DNA of 8,165 nucleotides from Geobacter sp. (GTDB lineage: Bacteria > Desulfobacterota > Desulfuromonadia > Geobacterales > Pseudopelobacteraceae): NCBI GenBank assembly GCA_027346925.1, contig DAIERH010000095.1, forward strand, positions 1-8,165, read 5' to 3'. Below the pieces are notes generated by a model that did not search any database, was not told the origin of the DNA, and saw only the letters and a list, made by a program, of their open reading frames with translations. Positions 1-6,253 of the stretch are shown here, piece after piece. Position numbers and translations under genes: made by a program. Positions within the stretch are counted from its first letter, which is position 1, and every line of letters begins with the position of its first letter.

Positions 1-291
1 TTCCATGAAGGACAAGCCCTGTTCACCCTTGCGCTCGCAGGTGAATTCCGCCACCAGTTCGCCGGCATTGACCCCGCAGGGGCAGGCCGAGGCGCAGGCC
101 TGGCAGTCCAGACAGAGGGCGAGGTACTCCAACAGACGCTCGGACTGGCCCAGCTCGCCCTCCTGGACCTTGCGCACCAGGGCCACCCTCCCCCGCGGCG
201 AGGCGGTCTCTAGGAAGGTTTCCTTGTAGGTCGGGCAGGTGGGCAGGCACATGCCGCAGCGCATGCAGTTTATCAGTTTGACATAATCCAT
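1..291 (-). CDS. glcF: GlcF-like iron-sulfur subunit of a D-lactate/glycolate dehydrogenase, N-terminal part (runs off the left edge)
   Basis: Partial gene: the first 97 residues are present and the rest lies left of the window. The protein opens MDYVKLINCMRCGMCLPTCP. It carries two ferredoxin-type [4Fe-4S] motifs of the form CxxCxxCxxxCP: CMRCGMCLPTCP at about residues 9-20 and CLDCQACASACP at about 64-75. This paired N-terminal arrangement is typical of GlcF-family subunits, in which cysteine-rich CCG domains follow; those would be outside the window. The start is supported by AAAGGA about 7 nt upstream of the ATG. In this family the subunit takes electrons from the FAD protein GlcD and passes them to the membrane quinone pool or another carrier. 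The glcD-like gene lies upstream on the same strand, separated by 173 bp that contain a large inverted repeat. The function is firm at family level. Whether the substrate is D-lactate or glycolate cannot be read from sequence, but the lactate permease context favours lactate. Confidence 0.88.
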   Translation of the reverse strand, partial: MDYVKLINCMRCGMCLPTCPTYKETFLETASPRGRVALVRKVQEGELGQSERLLEYLALCLDCQACASACPCGVNAGELVAEFTCERKGEQGLSFME

Positions 292-308
292 ACTTTATCC
301 TTTGAATA

Positions 309-429
309 CGGTTGCGGATTTCCGGAACCTGGCTGCGTCGGCCCGCGGAGCCCTCTTGTGCGGCGTAGCGCTGCTACGCCTCCGCGGGTCTCCTTGCCCA
401 ACTTGCCAGAACCCGAAACTTCGCAACCG
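309..429. repeat. 121-bp nested imperfect palindrome (REP/MITE-like element) between glcD and glcF
   Basis: Outer arms 309-333 and 405-429 are inverted copies matching at 19 of 25 positions without gaps; the first eight bases of each end (CGGTTGCG and CGCAACCG) match perfectly. Inside are a second perfect 9-bp pair (CCCGCGGAG 342-350 with CTCCGCGGG 380-388) and an apical 8-bp perfect stem (GGCGTAGC 362-369, loop GCT, GCTACGCC 373-380). Stem bases are shared at position 380, and an 11-nt bulge lies at 351-361. The element fills most of the 173-bp gap within an operon, so it should be co-transcribed and fold as a long hairpin. There is no T-run on the exit side in either direction, so it does not look like a simple intrinsic terminator. 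It may be a dispersed intergenic repeat, an mRNA-stabilising hairpin, or a small non-autonomous mobile element. The structure is seen directly; the role is not known. Confidence 0.85.
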
Positions 430-464
430 GCAGGTTAAACACTACTGTCAACTCTAGCCCACGT

Positions 465-1838
465 CTAAAATACTTTTCCTGGGTTAAGGATACCTTTGGG
501 GTCAAAGGCATTCTTAATCCCCCGCATGATCTTGATCCCCGACTCCCCCACCAGGCGCGGCAGATAGCGCTTCTTGGCCAGCCCCACCCCGTGCTCGCCG
601 GTGATGGTGCCTCCCATGCTGATGGCCGCATCGAAGATCTCGCTGAAAGCGGCGTGAGCGCGGCTGATCTCGTCCTTGTCCCGCTCGTCGGTCAGGCAGG
701 TGGGGTGCAGGTTGCCGTCCCCGGCATGGCCGAAGGTGCCGATGGTCACGTTGTACTTCTTGGCAGCCTCCTGAATGACCCCCAGCATCGGCGCAATGCA
801 GCTGCGCGGCACGGTGGCGTCCTCCAGGATGGTGGTCGGCCTGAGCCTGGCCAGGGCCGAAAGGGCCGTGCGGCGGGCCGTGGCCAGCTTGAGCGCCTCG
901 TCGGCGTCCTTGGCGGTCTGGAAAAAGGAACAGCGATGCCGTTTGCAGATCTCCGCCACGGCTGCGGCCTCTTCCGCCACCACCACCGGATGGCCGTCCA
1001 CCTCGATCAGCAGCACCGCGTCCACATCCAGGGGCAACCCCACATGGGCGTACTCCTCGACGCATTTGATGGTTACCTTGTCCAGAAACTCCAGGGTGGC
1101 GGGGATGACCTTGGCCGCGATGATGGCCGAGACCGCCAGTGCCGCATCCTGCAAGGCCGGGAAATGGGCCAGCATGGTGACCTTGGCCTGCGGCTTGGGT
1201 ATCAGTTTGACGGTAATGCCGGTGAAGAGCCCAAGGGTCCCTTCGGATGAGACCAGGAGCGGGTTGAGGCTGTAGCCGGCCACGTCCTTGACCACCTTGC
1301 CGCCGGTCTTGAGGAGTTCGCCGTCCGCGAGGACCGTTTCCAGCCCCATGACGTAATCGGCCGTGACCCCGTACTTCAGCCCGCGCAGGCCGCCGGAATT
1401 CTCGGCCACGTTCCCCCCCATGGTGGAGATGTTCATGCTGCCCGGATCGGGAGGATAGAACAGTCCCCGCTCCTCCACCACGCGGTGCAGGGCGCTGGTG
1501 ATCACCCCCGGCTCCACCGTGGCGGTCAGGTTTTCCTCGTCGATCTCGACGATGCTGTTCAGACGGCTGGTCTGTATCACCACCCCGGAGTTCGCCGAGA
1601 TGGAGCCCCCTGACAGGTTGGTGCCCGAGCCGCGCGGGGTCACGCTCACCCCGGCTTCGTGACACAGACGCATGATGGCGACCACCTCTTCGCTTGAGCC
1701 GGGCAGCAGCACGGCGCCGGGGATACTCTCCAGTTCCGGGGTGGAGTCGTAGCCGTAAACCGCCAGCGACTCAAGGTCGCCGAGGGCATACCGCTTGCCG
1801 ACGATGGCGGCAAAATCCTGAAGCAACGTTTTTTCCAT
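465..1838 (-). CDS. glcD: FAD-linked oxidase, GlcD-like D-lactate (or glycolate) dehydrogenase catalytic subunit
   Basis: The protein is 457 residues, a normal length for the GlcD/bacterial D-lactate dehydrogenase branch of the VAO/PCMH flavoprotein superfamily. The FAD-binding half shows PRGSGTNLSGG (68-78), PPDPGSM (129-135) and GGNVAENSGGLRGLKYG (141-157). The C-terminal cap and active-site half shows EDATVP (339-344), HAGDGNLHP (371-379), GEHGVGLAKK (414-423) and the closing FDPKGILNPGK (445-455). These histidine-containing motifs are the ones that bind metal and substrate in characterised relatives. It would oxidise a 2-hydroxy acid, most likely D-lactate to pyruvate, and pass electrons to the neighbouring GlcF-like protein. 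No signal peptide or membrane segment is seen, so it is cytoplasmic or peripheral. The start follows MCP by 49 bp with only a weak GGGA upstream, and translation may rely on operon position. Glycolate oxidase is the main alternative; the lldP and lut neighbours favour lactate. Confidence 0.9.
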   Translation of the reverse strand: MEKTLLQDFAAIVGKRYALGDLESLAVYGYDSTPELESIPGAVLLPGSSEEVVAIMRLCHEAGVSVTPRGSGTNLSGGSISANSGVVIQTSRLNSIVEIDEENLTATVEPGVITSALHRVVEERGLFYPPDPGSMNISTMGGNVAENSGGLRGLKYGVTADYVMGLETVLADGELLKTGGKVVKDVAGYSLNPLLVSSEGTLGLFTGITVKLIPKPQAKVTMLAHFPALQDAALAVSAIIAAKVIPATLEFLDKVTIKCVEEYAHVGLPLDVDAVLLIEVDGHPVVVAEEAAAVAEICKRHRCSFFQTAKDADEALKLATARRTALSALARLRPTTILEDATVPRSCIAPMLGVIQEAAKKYNVTIGTFGHAGDGNLHPTCLTDERDKDEISRAHAAFSEIFDAAISMGGTITGEHGVGLAKKRYLPRLVGESGIKIMRGIKNAFDPKGILNPGKVF

Positions 1839-1869
1839 GTGATTAGTTCCCGTAGTGCGTAATTTTGTT

Positions 1870-1885
1870 CCGGCCCTGCGGCCGG
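1870..1885. other. Short GC hairpin between mcp and glcD
   Basis: CCGGCC-CTGC-GGCCGG is a perfect 6-bp stem with a 4-nt loop, just past the stop codon of the chemoreceptor. On the transcribed (minus) strand it is followed by AACAAAATTACG with no T-run, so it is not a convincing intrinsic terminator. It could modestly affect transcript processing between mcp and glcD, or be incidental in GC-rich DNA. Confidence 0.3.
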
Positions 1886-1887
1886 GG

Positions 1888-3675
1888 TCACCCCTGGCTG
1901 AGGCTTTCCGGCCTGATCCCTATGATGAACGCCCCCCAATGCTTGCCGTCGATGTGGATGGGATGGGAGAGGTCGTTGAGGATCTCGCCCGTGTCCCTCA
2001 TATAGGTCTGGAGCAGAAACGACATGGTGTTCCTCGCCCGGCGTACCTCCAGGTCATTCGCCGCATAGATCCTCTTTTCCCGGCTGTTGACAAGGTCTGT
2101 CTCGTAGTTTCCGGTCAATGGCCTCTGGTTCTTGCTGTGATGGGTGGAGAGGTAACCGTTGACATCCACGACCAGCGAGTAGATCGCGCCGTTGAATACC
2201 TCCAGCCCCCTGTCGAACAGGGGCTGCATCTCCCGGTCAAAGGCGTCGTTGTACACGACGGAGTATTTCTGGGGGTTGGTATTCGGCACTGGCCGGTAAT
2301 TCCGGTCAAACACGTTGATTCCCCGTTGGGCGATCTCCCCGATCCTGGCCTGCACGAGGTCCCGGTATTGGGCCGCCTGCAGGATCAACTCCTCCAACCG
2401 CCCCTTGCCGATCCTTACCCGGGATGCGATCTCAAGCATCCGTTCGGTCACCTGCTGCAAGCCGATTGACAGGTTGCTGGATTCAACCAGGTTGGTTGTG
2501 ACCTCCACGCTCAACCTATGGACGTCCGCGATCTGATGGTTTATCTCCTCCGTTGTCACGGAAATCTCTTCCGAAGCCGCGGCAATCCTCGACAATTGGG
2601 AGCTGTTGTTCTCGGAATCCAGGACAAGGTGGTCGAAGTGTTGCGATGTCTTTTCCACCACCTCCCGCGTCTGGGCCATGTAGCTGTTGATGACCGAGGT
2701 TTCGTGCTGCGTGTTCCTGACGTTCCTGAGCATGTCGTCGATGTTTTCCGATATGTCCCTGGTGGCCCTGTTCACCCGCCGGGCAAGGGCGCGGACCTCG
2801 TCGGCGACCACCGCGAACCCCCGGCCGTGCTCCCCGGCCCTGGCCGCCTCGATGGCCGCGTTCAGCGCCAGCAGGTTTGTCTGATCGGAGATATCCTCGA
2901 TCAGCGAGACGATCTCCCTGATCTTCTCCGAATTCGTATTCAGGTTGGCCACCGTCTTTTCGAAATCGGCAAGTTTTTCGCCGACGCGCTTGATGTTTCC
3001 GTTCACCTCATGCAGCTCGTTCAGCGAACCCACGGCTGTCTTGTGGTTGTCGTTGATGGAGAGGGAGATATCGTGCGTGCTCTGGGTTATGTCGTTTATG
3101 GCCTGGCTTGCCTCTTGGCTTGAATTGAGGATTATATCCGCCAGTTCCCCCTGCATTTTTGCATTGATTTGCGATCCGTCAACCTGTTTCTTGACCTTGA
3201 TGCAGTCCAGCGAGATGTTGAGGGCCAATGTTTTCGTCTGGTGGAGGATTTCCCGTATCTCGGCCAGAAACAGGTTGTAGTTGCACGTGAGTTCCCGGAT
3301 CTCGTCATAGGTCATCAGCCTGGCATCCACCGAGAGGTCTTTGGATTTGAAGGTGATGGCCAGCTGCCGCAACGGCCGTATGATCAGGTACCGCAGAAAA
3401 ATGATGATCAGGAGGGAAGCCGCGGACGAGAACGAGAACAGACCGATGATGACGAGGCGGCTCGTCCGGAATATCTCCGTGACCTTTTGAACCGCATCGC
3501 TGGGCAGGTGCATGGAGAGCATGGCCTGGTGCGCCGCGTGGTAGCTCCAGAGCACGGCGCAGCCCGCCGCGGCCTGTACCAGCAACAGGAAGAGGATATT
3601 GCCCGCCAGCTTCTTCGAGAGGGAGTTGAAGAGATGCTTCTCCATGAACGTGTATATCGACGTAATCGTTTCCAT
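1888..3675 (-). CDS. Methyl-accepting chemotaxis protein with a C-terminal cytoplasmic sensor-like domain
   Basis: The protein is 595 residues. Two membrane segments (about 26-45 and 74-97) flank an external loop of only about 28 residues, too short for a ligand-binding domain. A HAMP region follows (about 98-147), then a long helical signalling region whose hairpin tip is unmistakable: EDISDQTNLLALNAAIEAARAG (about 260-281) followed by HGRGFAVVADEVRALARR. This tip binds CheA and CheW. After the coiled coil, residues about 430-595 form a separate domain with NVFDRNYRPVPNTNPQKY, VDVNGYLSTHHSK, RARNT and an ending DLSHPIHIDGKHWGAFIIG that recalls Cache/PAS folds; this is probably the sensor. 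There is no C-terminal NWETF-type tether. The start has AAAGGA 7-8 nt upstream and lies 36 bp after the RHH gene. Its place between lactate permease and dehydrogenase genes suggests taxis to lactate, to a metabolic product or to redox state. The ligand is inferred only. Confidence 0.95.
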   Translation of the reverse strand: METITSIYTFMEKHLFNSLSKKLAGNILFLLLVQAAAGCAVLWSYHAAHQAMLSMHLPSDAVQKVTEIFRTSRLVIIGLFSFSSAASLLIIIFLRYLIIRPLRQLAITFKSKDLSVDARLMTYDEIRELTCNYNLFLAEIREILHQTKTLALNISLDCIKVKKQVDGSQINAKMQGELADIILNSSQEASQAINDITQSTHDISLSINDNHKTAVGSLNELHEVNGNIKRVGEKLADFEKTVANLNTNSEKIREIVSLIEDISDQTNLLALNAAIEAARAGEHGRGFAVVADEVRALARRVNRATRDISENIDDMLRNVRNTQHETSVINSYMAQTREVVEKTSQHFDHLVLDSENNSSQLSRIAAASEEISVTTEEINHQIADVHRLSVEVTTNLVESSNLSIGLQQVTERMLEIASRVRIGKGRLEELILQAAQYRDLVQARIGEIAQRGINVFDRNYRPVPNTNPQKYSVVYNDAFDREMQPLFDRGLEVFNGAIYSLVVDVNGYLSTHHSKNQRPLTGNYETDLVNSREKRIYAANDLEVRRARNTMSFLLQTYMRDTGEILNDLSHPIHIDGKHWGAFIIGIRPESLSQG

Positions 3676-3711
3676 TCGCCAATCCTTTACGAGCGGACGA
3701 ATCGCGCGTAA

Positions 3712-3882
3712 TCAGCAGATACCGCCGCTTCCCGGCGGTTCCAGATGGCACAGCATCTCCCGCACCACCTGGGATATCTTTTTGTCGTTCAGCCGGGCCG
3801 TCCTGCGGAGCGTCTCCCATTCCTCGTCGGTCACCCTGATGCTGATCACGTTGTAGCGGGGATGTTCCTTCATTCTACCCAT
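3712..3882 (-). CDS. Small ribbon-helix-helix (CopG/Arc-type) protein, 56 residues
   Basis: The small frame begins MGRMKEHPRYNVISIRVTDE and ends GSGGIC followed by TGA. An excellent ribosome binding site (AAGGAGGA, 8 nt before the ATG) supports it. The pattern is that of a ribbon-helix-helix domain: a beta strand (about NVISIRV, 11-17), a first helix (TDEEWETLRRTARLNDKK, about 18-35) and a second helix opening with IS (ISQVVREMLCHL, about 36-47). Such proteins dimerise and usually bind DNA through the paired strand, often repressing their own operon or acting as antitoxins. No toxin gene adjoins it; the neighbours are lldP upstream (126 bp) and mcp downstream (36 bp). It may regulate the chemoreceptor or the lactate operon, but no target can be named. 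The fold is supported by pattern only, with no homology search. Confidence 0.85.
   Translation of the reverse strand: MGRMKEHPRYNVISIRVTDEEWETLRRTARLNDKKISQVVREMLCHLEPPGSGGIC
3721..3739. other. Hairpin over the 3' end of the RHH gene
   Basis: ACCGCCG (3721-3727) and CGGCGGT (3733-3739) form a perfect 7-bp stem with a 5-nt loop within the last codons of the RHH gene, about 45 bp before the mcp start. No T-run follows on the transcribed strand. It could slow or attenuate transcription into mcp, or simply reflect the codons for the Pro-Pro-Gly-Ser-Gly-Gly tail. Confidence 0.3.
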
Positions 3883-3924
3883 GTCGGTTCTCCTCCTTTC
3901 GGAAGCGCCTCATGCGGAGTATTC

Positions 3925-3947
3925 CCCCCTCCCGTGACGGGAGGGGG
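3925..3947. repeat. Perfect 10-bp inverted repeat between lldP and the RHH gene
   Basis: CCCCCTCCCG, loop TGA, CGGGAGGGGG: a very stable perfect hairpin centred in the 126-bp gap after the lldP stop. On the minus strand it is followed by GGAATACTCC rather than a U-tract, so classical intrinsic termination is doubtful, although partial termination or 3'-end protection of the lldP message is plausible. A second weaker hairpin (CCGGC 3969-3973 with GCCGG 3980-3984) lies just upstream of it, nearer the lldP stop. The G/C-run character resembles dispersed intergenic repeats; copy number elsewhere cannot be seen here. Confidence 0.6.
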
Positions 3948-4008
3948 TGAAGGGGGGCTAAAGCGCACCCGGCTGGCATGCCGGCAACTTCCCCTCGGCC
4001 GTTTTCCG

Positions 4009-6009
4009 TCAGGGGATCATCCAGGGGAAGACGTATGCCTGGAGACACACGATGATCCCCACTATGGTCGTCAGAAAGAGCGAATGTTTCAGGGTGAAAC
4101 GGAACAGGTTCCCCTCCTCCCCCACAAGGCCCGTGGCGGCACAGGCAACGGCAATCGACTGGGGGGAGATCATCTTGCCCATGACGCCGCCGCTGGTGTT
4201 GGCCGCAGCGGTGAGAACCGGGTTGAGGCCGAGTTGTTCGGCCGTCACCTTCTGCAGGCCGCCGAAAAGGACGTTACTGGAGGTGTCGGAGCCGGTCAGG
4301 AAGACGCCGAGCATGCCGAGGAACGGCGCCAGGAACGGGAAGACGGTGCCTGTTTTGGTAAAGGCCATGCCAAGGGCGGTGGTCATGCCGGCGTTGTTCA
4401 TGACAAAGGCGAGACCGACCACGCTGGCTATGGTCAGCGCCGGGTAACGGAGGTCGTGGATGGTTTTCCCCAGCAGCCTGAAGAAATCCGCGAAGCCGAT
4501 GCCGCAGATGAGCGCCGACAGGATCGAGGCGATCAGGATGGCGGTGCCTGCGGCCGACATGAAGTTCAGGTTGTACTTGGCGGCCAGCTTGATCGGCAAT
4601 TGGTCGGCAAGGGCCTTGTCGAGCGGCTTGAACTGGTCCTTGGCAAGTGCGGGGGCAGGGGTTGCATTGGCTATGGCGGCAGTTCCCGGAGCGGTCGCCA
4701 CGCTTGCGCTGCTCAGCTCCTTGACCATCTTCTGGATATCGGCCTTTTTCTTGGCCACGGAATCAAACGCCTGGAGACGCTCGCCGGTCAACACCGCGCC
4801 AGCGCCGGCCAATCCCTGCTCCAGCGGTATGAGCCGCTCCTCCAGGTCCTTGAGTTCGGCCAGCTTTGCCGCCAGGGCCGCCTGTTTCGGATCCAATGCG
4901 GAGAGGGCGGCCAGTTGCCTGTCGATCTCGGCCTTGACTGCCGCCGCCTTCTTCAGGCCGTCCCCGGGCGTGGAAACCTTCTTGACGATATTGTTGTGCA
5001 GGCCGTCAACGGTCACGACCACGGTAGCCTTGTCGAGAGCCGGTTTGATGGCCGGGATGCCCCAGACGAGCACCATCACGGTCAGGGCAAGGTACGGTGC
5101 CCAGGCCCGGAACACCTCGGCTCCGGTATAGCTGTGCGTCACAGAGCCCGCAAAATCCGGCTCGTGATCAAAGGTCCAGGTCTCCTTGGGATGCCAGACC
5201 TTGAGCAGCAGCACCAGCGCGGCTATGGAACTGAGCGAGGCGATGATGTCGGGAAGATAAGGGCCGAGGAAACTGGCGCTGGCCCACTGGGCAACGGCAA
5301 AGGTCACACCGCAGGTGACGACGGCGGGAAGCACCTCGATGGTCTTTTTCCATCCCACCATGATGAAGATGATATAGAACGGGATAAAGACGGAGATAAA
5401 GGGAAGCTGCCGGCCAACCATGGCGGAAAGCTTCATCAGCCCGGCGTTGTCGTATCCCATGACCCCGGCCAGGGCCACGACCGGGATGCCGATGGCGCCG
5501 AAGGCGACCGGGGCGGTATTGGCCACCAGGCAGATGCCGGCGGCATAGAAGGGGCGGAACCCCAATCCGACCAGCGTGGCGCCGGCAATGGCCACCGGAG
5601 TGCCGAATCCGGCGGCCCCCTCGATAAAGGCCCCGAAGCAGAAGGCGATCAGAAGCGCCTGCAGACGCCTGTCGCCGGTTACGCCCGCCAGCGAGGCGCG
5701 CAATATCTCGAATTGCCCGCCTTTGACGGTGATGTTATAGAGAAAGATTGTGGTGATGACGATGTAGAATACCGGGAAGATGCCGAAGGCGGCGCCTTGA
5801 AGGGTGGCGAGGGAGGCCAGCTTTGCCGGCATCCCCCAGATGCCGACGGCAATGGCAAAAGCGGACGCAACGGCCAGCATTCCTGCCTTGTGAGCCTTCA
5901 TCTTCAGAACGGCCAGACTCACGAAGATGACGACGAGCGGGATGGCGGCCACCAGGGCCGACATGGCGAGACTTCCGGCTACCGGTGTGTACGTTTGAAT
6001 CCAGGGCAT
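4009..6009 (-). CDS. lldP: L-lactate permease (LldP/LctP family) with a large hydrophilic coiled-coil insertion
   Basis: The 666-residue inner-membrane transporter imports lactate, by proton symport in characterised relatives. Family landmarks are CFGAFIEGAAGFGTPVAI (about 124-141), NTAPVAFGAIGIPV (164-177), FLTGSDTSSNVLFGGLQ (570-586), AAANTSGGVMGKMISPQSIAVACAATGLVG (601-630) and the closing LQAYVFPWMIP. E. coli LldP is about 550 residues; the extra length here is mostly an insertion at about residues 335-470. It is rich in Ala, Lys, Glu, Leu and Gln, has heptad-like character (about 352-435) and is followed by an Ala/Pro/Thr linker. The chosen ATG (6009) gives MPWIQTYTPVAGSLAMSALV, matching the family N-terminus, with AGGAG 7 nt upstream. 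A longer in-frame ATG at 6141 adds 44 unrelated residues and begins upstream of the predicted transcription start, so it was rejected. The gene is first in the leftward operon and has its own strong promoter and operator. Confidence 0.95.
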   Translation of the reverse strand: MPWIQTYTPVAGSLAMSALVAAIPLVVIFVSLAVLKMKAHKAGMLAVASAFAIAVGIWGMPAKLASLATLQGAAFGIFPVFYIVITTIFLYNITVKGGQFEILRASLAGVTGDRRLQALLIAFCFGAFIEGAAGFGTPVAIAGATLVGLGFRPFYAAGICLVANTAPVAFGAIGIPVVALAGVMGYDNAGLMKLSAMVGRQLPFISVFIPFYIIFIMVGWKKTIEVLPAVVTCGVTFAVAQWASASFLGPYLPDIIASLSSIAALVLLLKVWHPKETWTFDHEPDFAGSVTHSYTGAEVFRAWAPYLALTVMVLVWGIPAIKPALDKATVVVTVDGLHNNIVKKVSTPGDGLKKAAAVKAEIDRQLAALSALDPKQAALAAKLAELKDLEERLIPLEQGLAGAGAVLTGERLQAFDSVAKKKADIQKMVKELSSASVATAPGTAAIANATPAPALAKDQFKPLDKALADQLPIKLAAKYNLNFMSAAGTAILIASILSALICGIGFADFFRLLGKTIHDLRYPALTIASVVGLAFVMNNAGMTTALGMAFTKTGTVFPFLAPFLGMLGVFLTGSDTSSNVLFGGLQKVTAEQLGLNPVLTAAANTSGGVMGKMISPQSIAVACAATGLVGEEGNLFRFTLKHSLFLTTIVGIIVCLQAYVFPWMIP
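4600..4990 (-). other. Segment of lldP encoding the extra loop (predicted coiled coil plus Ala/Pro linker)
   Basis: This segment encodes about residues 340-470 of the permease. Hydrophobic transmembrane sequence stops after VMVLVWGIPAIKPAL and resumes at NFMSAAGTAILIASILSALI. Between them the sequence is charged and alanine-rich (KKAAAVKAEIDRQLAALSAL, AAKLAELKDLEERLIPLEQ, SVAKKKADIQKMVKEL), then a low-complexity Ala/Pro/Thr stretch (436-456). The corresponding region in E. coli LldP, from memory, is far shorter. The frame is uninterrupted and codon use is like the rest of the gene, so this is a genuine in-frame elaboration rather than a sequencing artefact. Confidence 0.7.
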
Positions 6010-6127
6010 GGGGTTTCTCCTTTCCTTTTCGAGAGAGTGTACAAAATGGCTGTGGCAGCAAGTCGTTAAGCCCACCGGTTGCGGGATGCGGAGCATTGGT
6101 GCGCAATAATAGAATTCAGTTTTGTTT

Positions 6128-6143
6128 ATTTGTATTACCAATT
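6128..6143 (-). promoter_or_regulatory. Predicted GntR/FadR-type (LldR/PdhR-like) operator at the lldP transcription start
   Basis: On the minus strand the site reads AATTGGT-AAT-ACAAAT. Its core fits TNGTNNNACNA, the half-site pattern of FadR-subfamily GntR regulators, and it is close to the PdhR consensus AATTGGTnnnACCAATT. Five of six pairs in the dyad 6128-6142 are symmetric. It abuts the -10 hexamer and covers the expected +1 (about 6134), the classic place for a repressor. The regulator's gene is not in the window. Confidence 0.6.
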
Positions 6144-6168
6144 ATCCTTTTTCGATATCCTGTGTCAA
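6141..6168 (-). promoter_or_regulatory. Sigma70-like promoter for lldP
   Basis: On the minus strand a perfect -35 TTGACA (6168-6163) is followed after 16 nt by GATAAT (6146-6141), five of six matches to the -10 consensus. Transcription would start near 6134 and give a leader of about 125 nt before the lldP ATG at 6009. The surrounding DNA is markedly AT-rich compared with the genes. It should drive lldP and, by read-through, the RHH, mcp, glcD and glcF genes. Confidence 0.7.
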
Positions 6169-6199
6169 TCTATTTTTTTATGCGGGACAAAAAAGCCTG

Positions 6200-6229
6200 T
6201 TGACAAGGTTATGTCGGATACACTACCCT
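6200..6229 (+). promoter_or_regulatory. Candidate sigma70-like promoter for lutC-lutB
   Basis: On the plus strand a perfect TTGACA (6200-6205) is followed after 18 nt by TACCCT (6224-6229), which keeps only the three most important -10 positions (T, A and final T). The start would be near 6236, immediately before the second operator. A competing -10, TAAAAT at 6235-6240, has no good -35. The -35 lies back to back with that of lldP (6163-6168), as expected for divergent promoters. The exact start is uncertain. Confidence 0.4.
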
Positions 6230-6236
6230 GTCTGTA

Positions 6237-6253
6237 AAATGGTTTTACAAATT
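6237..6253 (+). promoter_or_regulatory. Second predicted GntR/FadR-type operator, upstream of lutC
   Basis: AAATGGT-TTT-ACAAATT on the plus strand fits TNGTNNNACNA (TGGTTTTACAA, 6240-6250) with flanking A/T symmetry. Its 13-nt core TGGTTTTACAAAT matches the lldP-side site at 11 of 13 positions when both are read in their own transcription direction. It lies at or just after the predicted lutC start site. The two site centres (6135 and 6245) are 110 bp apart. Confidence 0.55.

Noticed and set aside
446..451. TTGACA on the minus strand upstream of glcF, considered as a promoter
   Set aside because: No acceptable -10 hexamer occurs 15-19 nt downstream; that stretch is GC-rich and enters the inverted repeat.
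514..1665. Long alternative frames on both strands overlapping glcD
   Set aside because: They are Arg/Gly/His-rich shadows; the GlcD frame carries all family motifs in order.
3712..3882. Antitoxin of a toxin-antitoxin pair
   Set aside because: The RHH gene has no small toxin-like gene on either side; its neighbours are lldP and mcp.
3745..6069. A 774-codon open frame on the plus strand across the permease region
   Set aside because: It is antisense to lldP, whose motifs are unmistakable. The plus-strand product is Gly/His/Asp/Arg-rich low-complexity sequence typical of the shadow of a GC-rich gene.
6010..6141. Upstream in-frame start adding 44 residues to LldP
   Set aside because: The extra residues do not resemble a permease N-terminus, the ATG at 6141 lies upstream of the predicted transcription start, and the ATG at 6009 has a better ribosome binding site.
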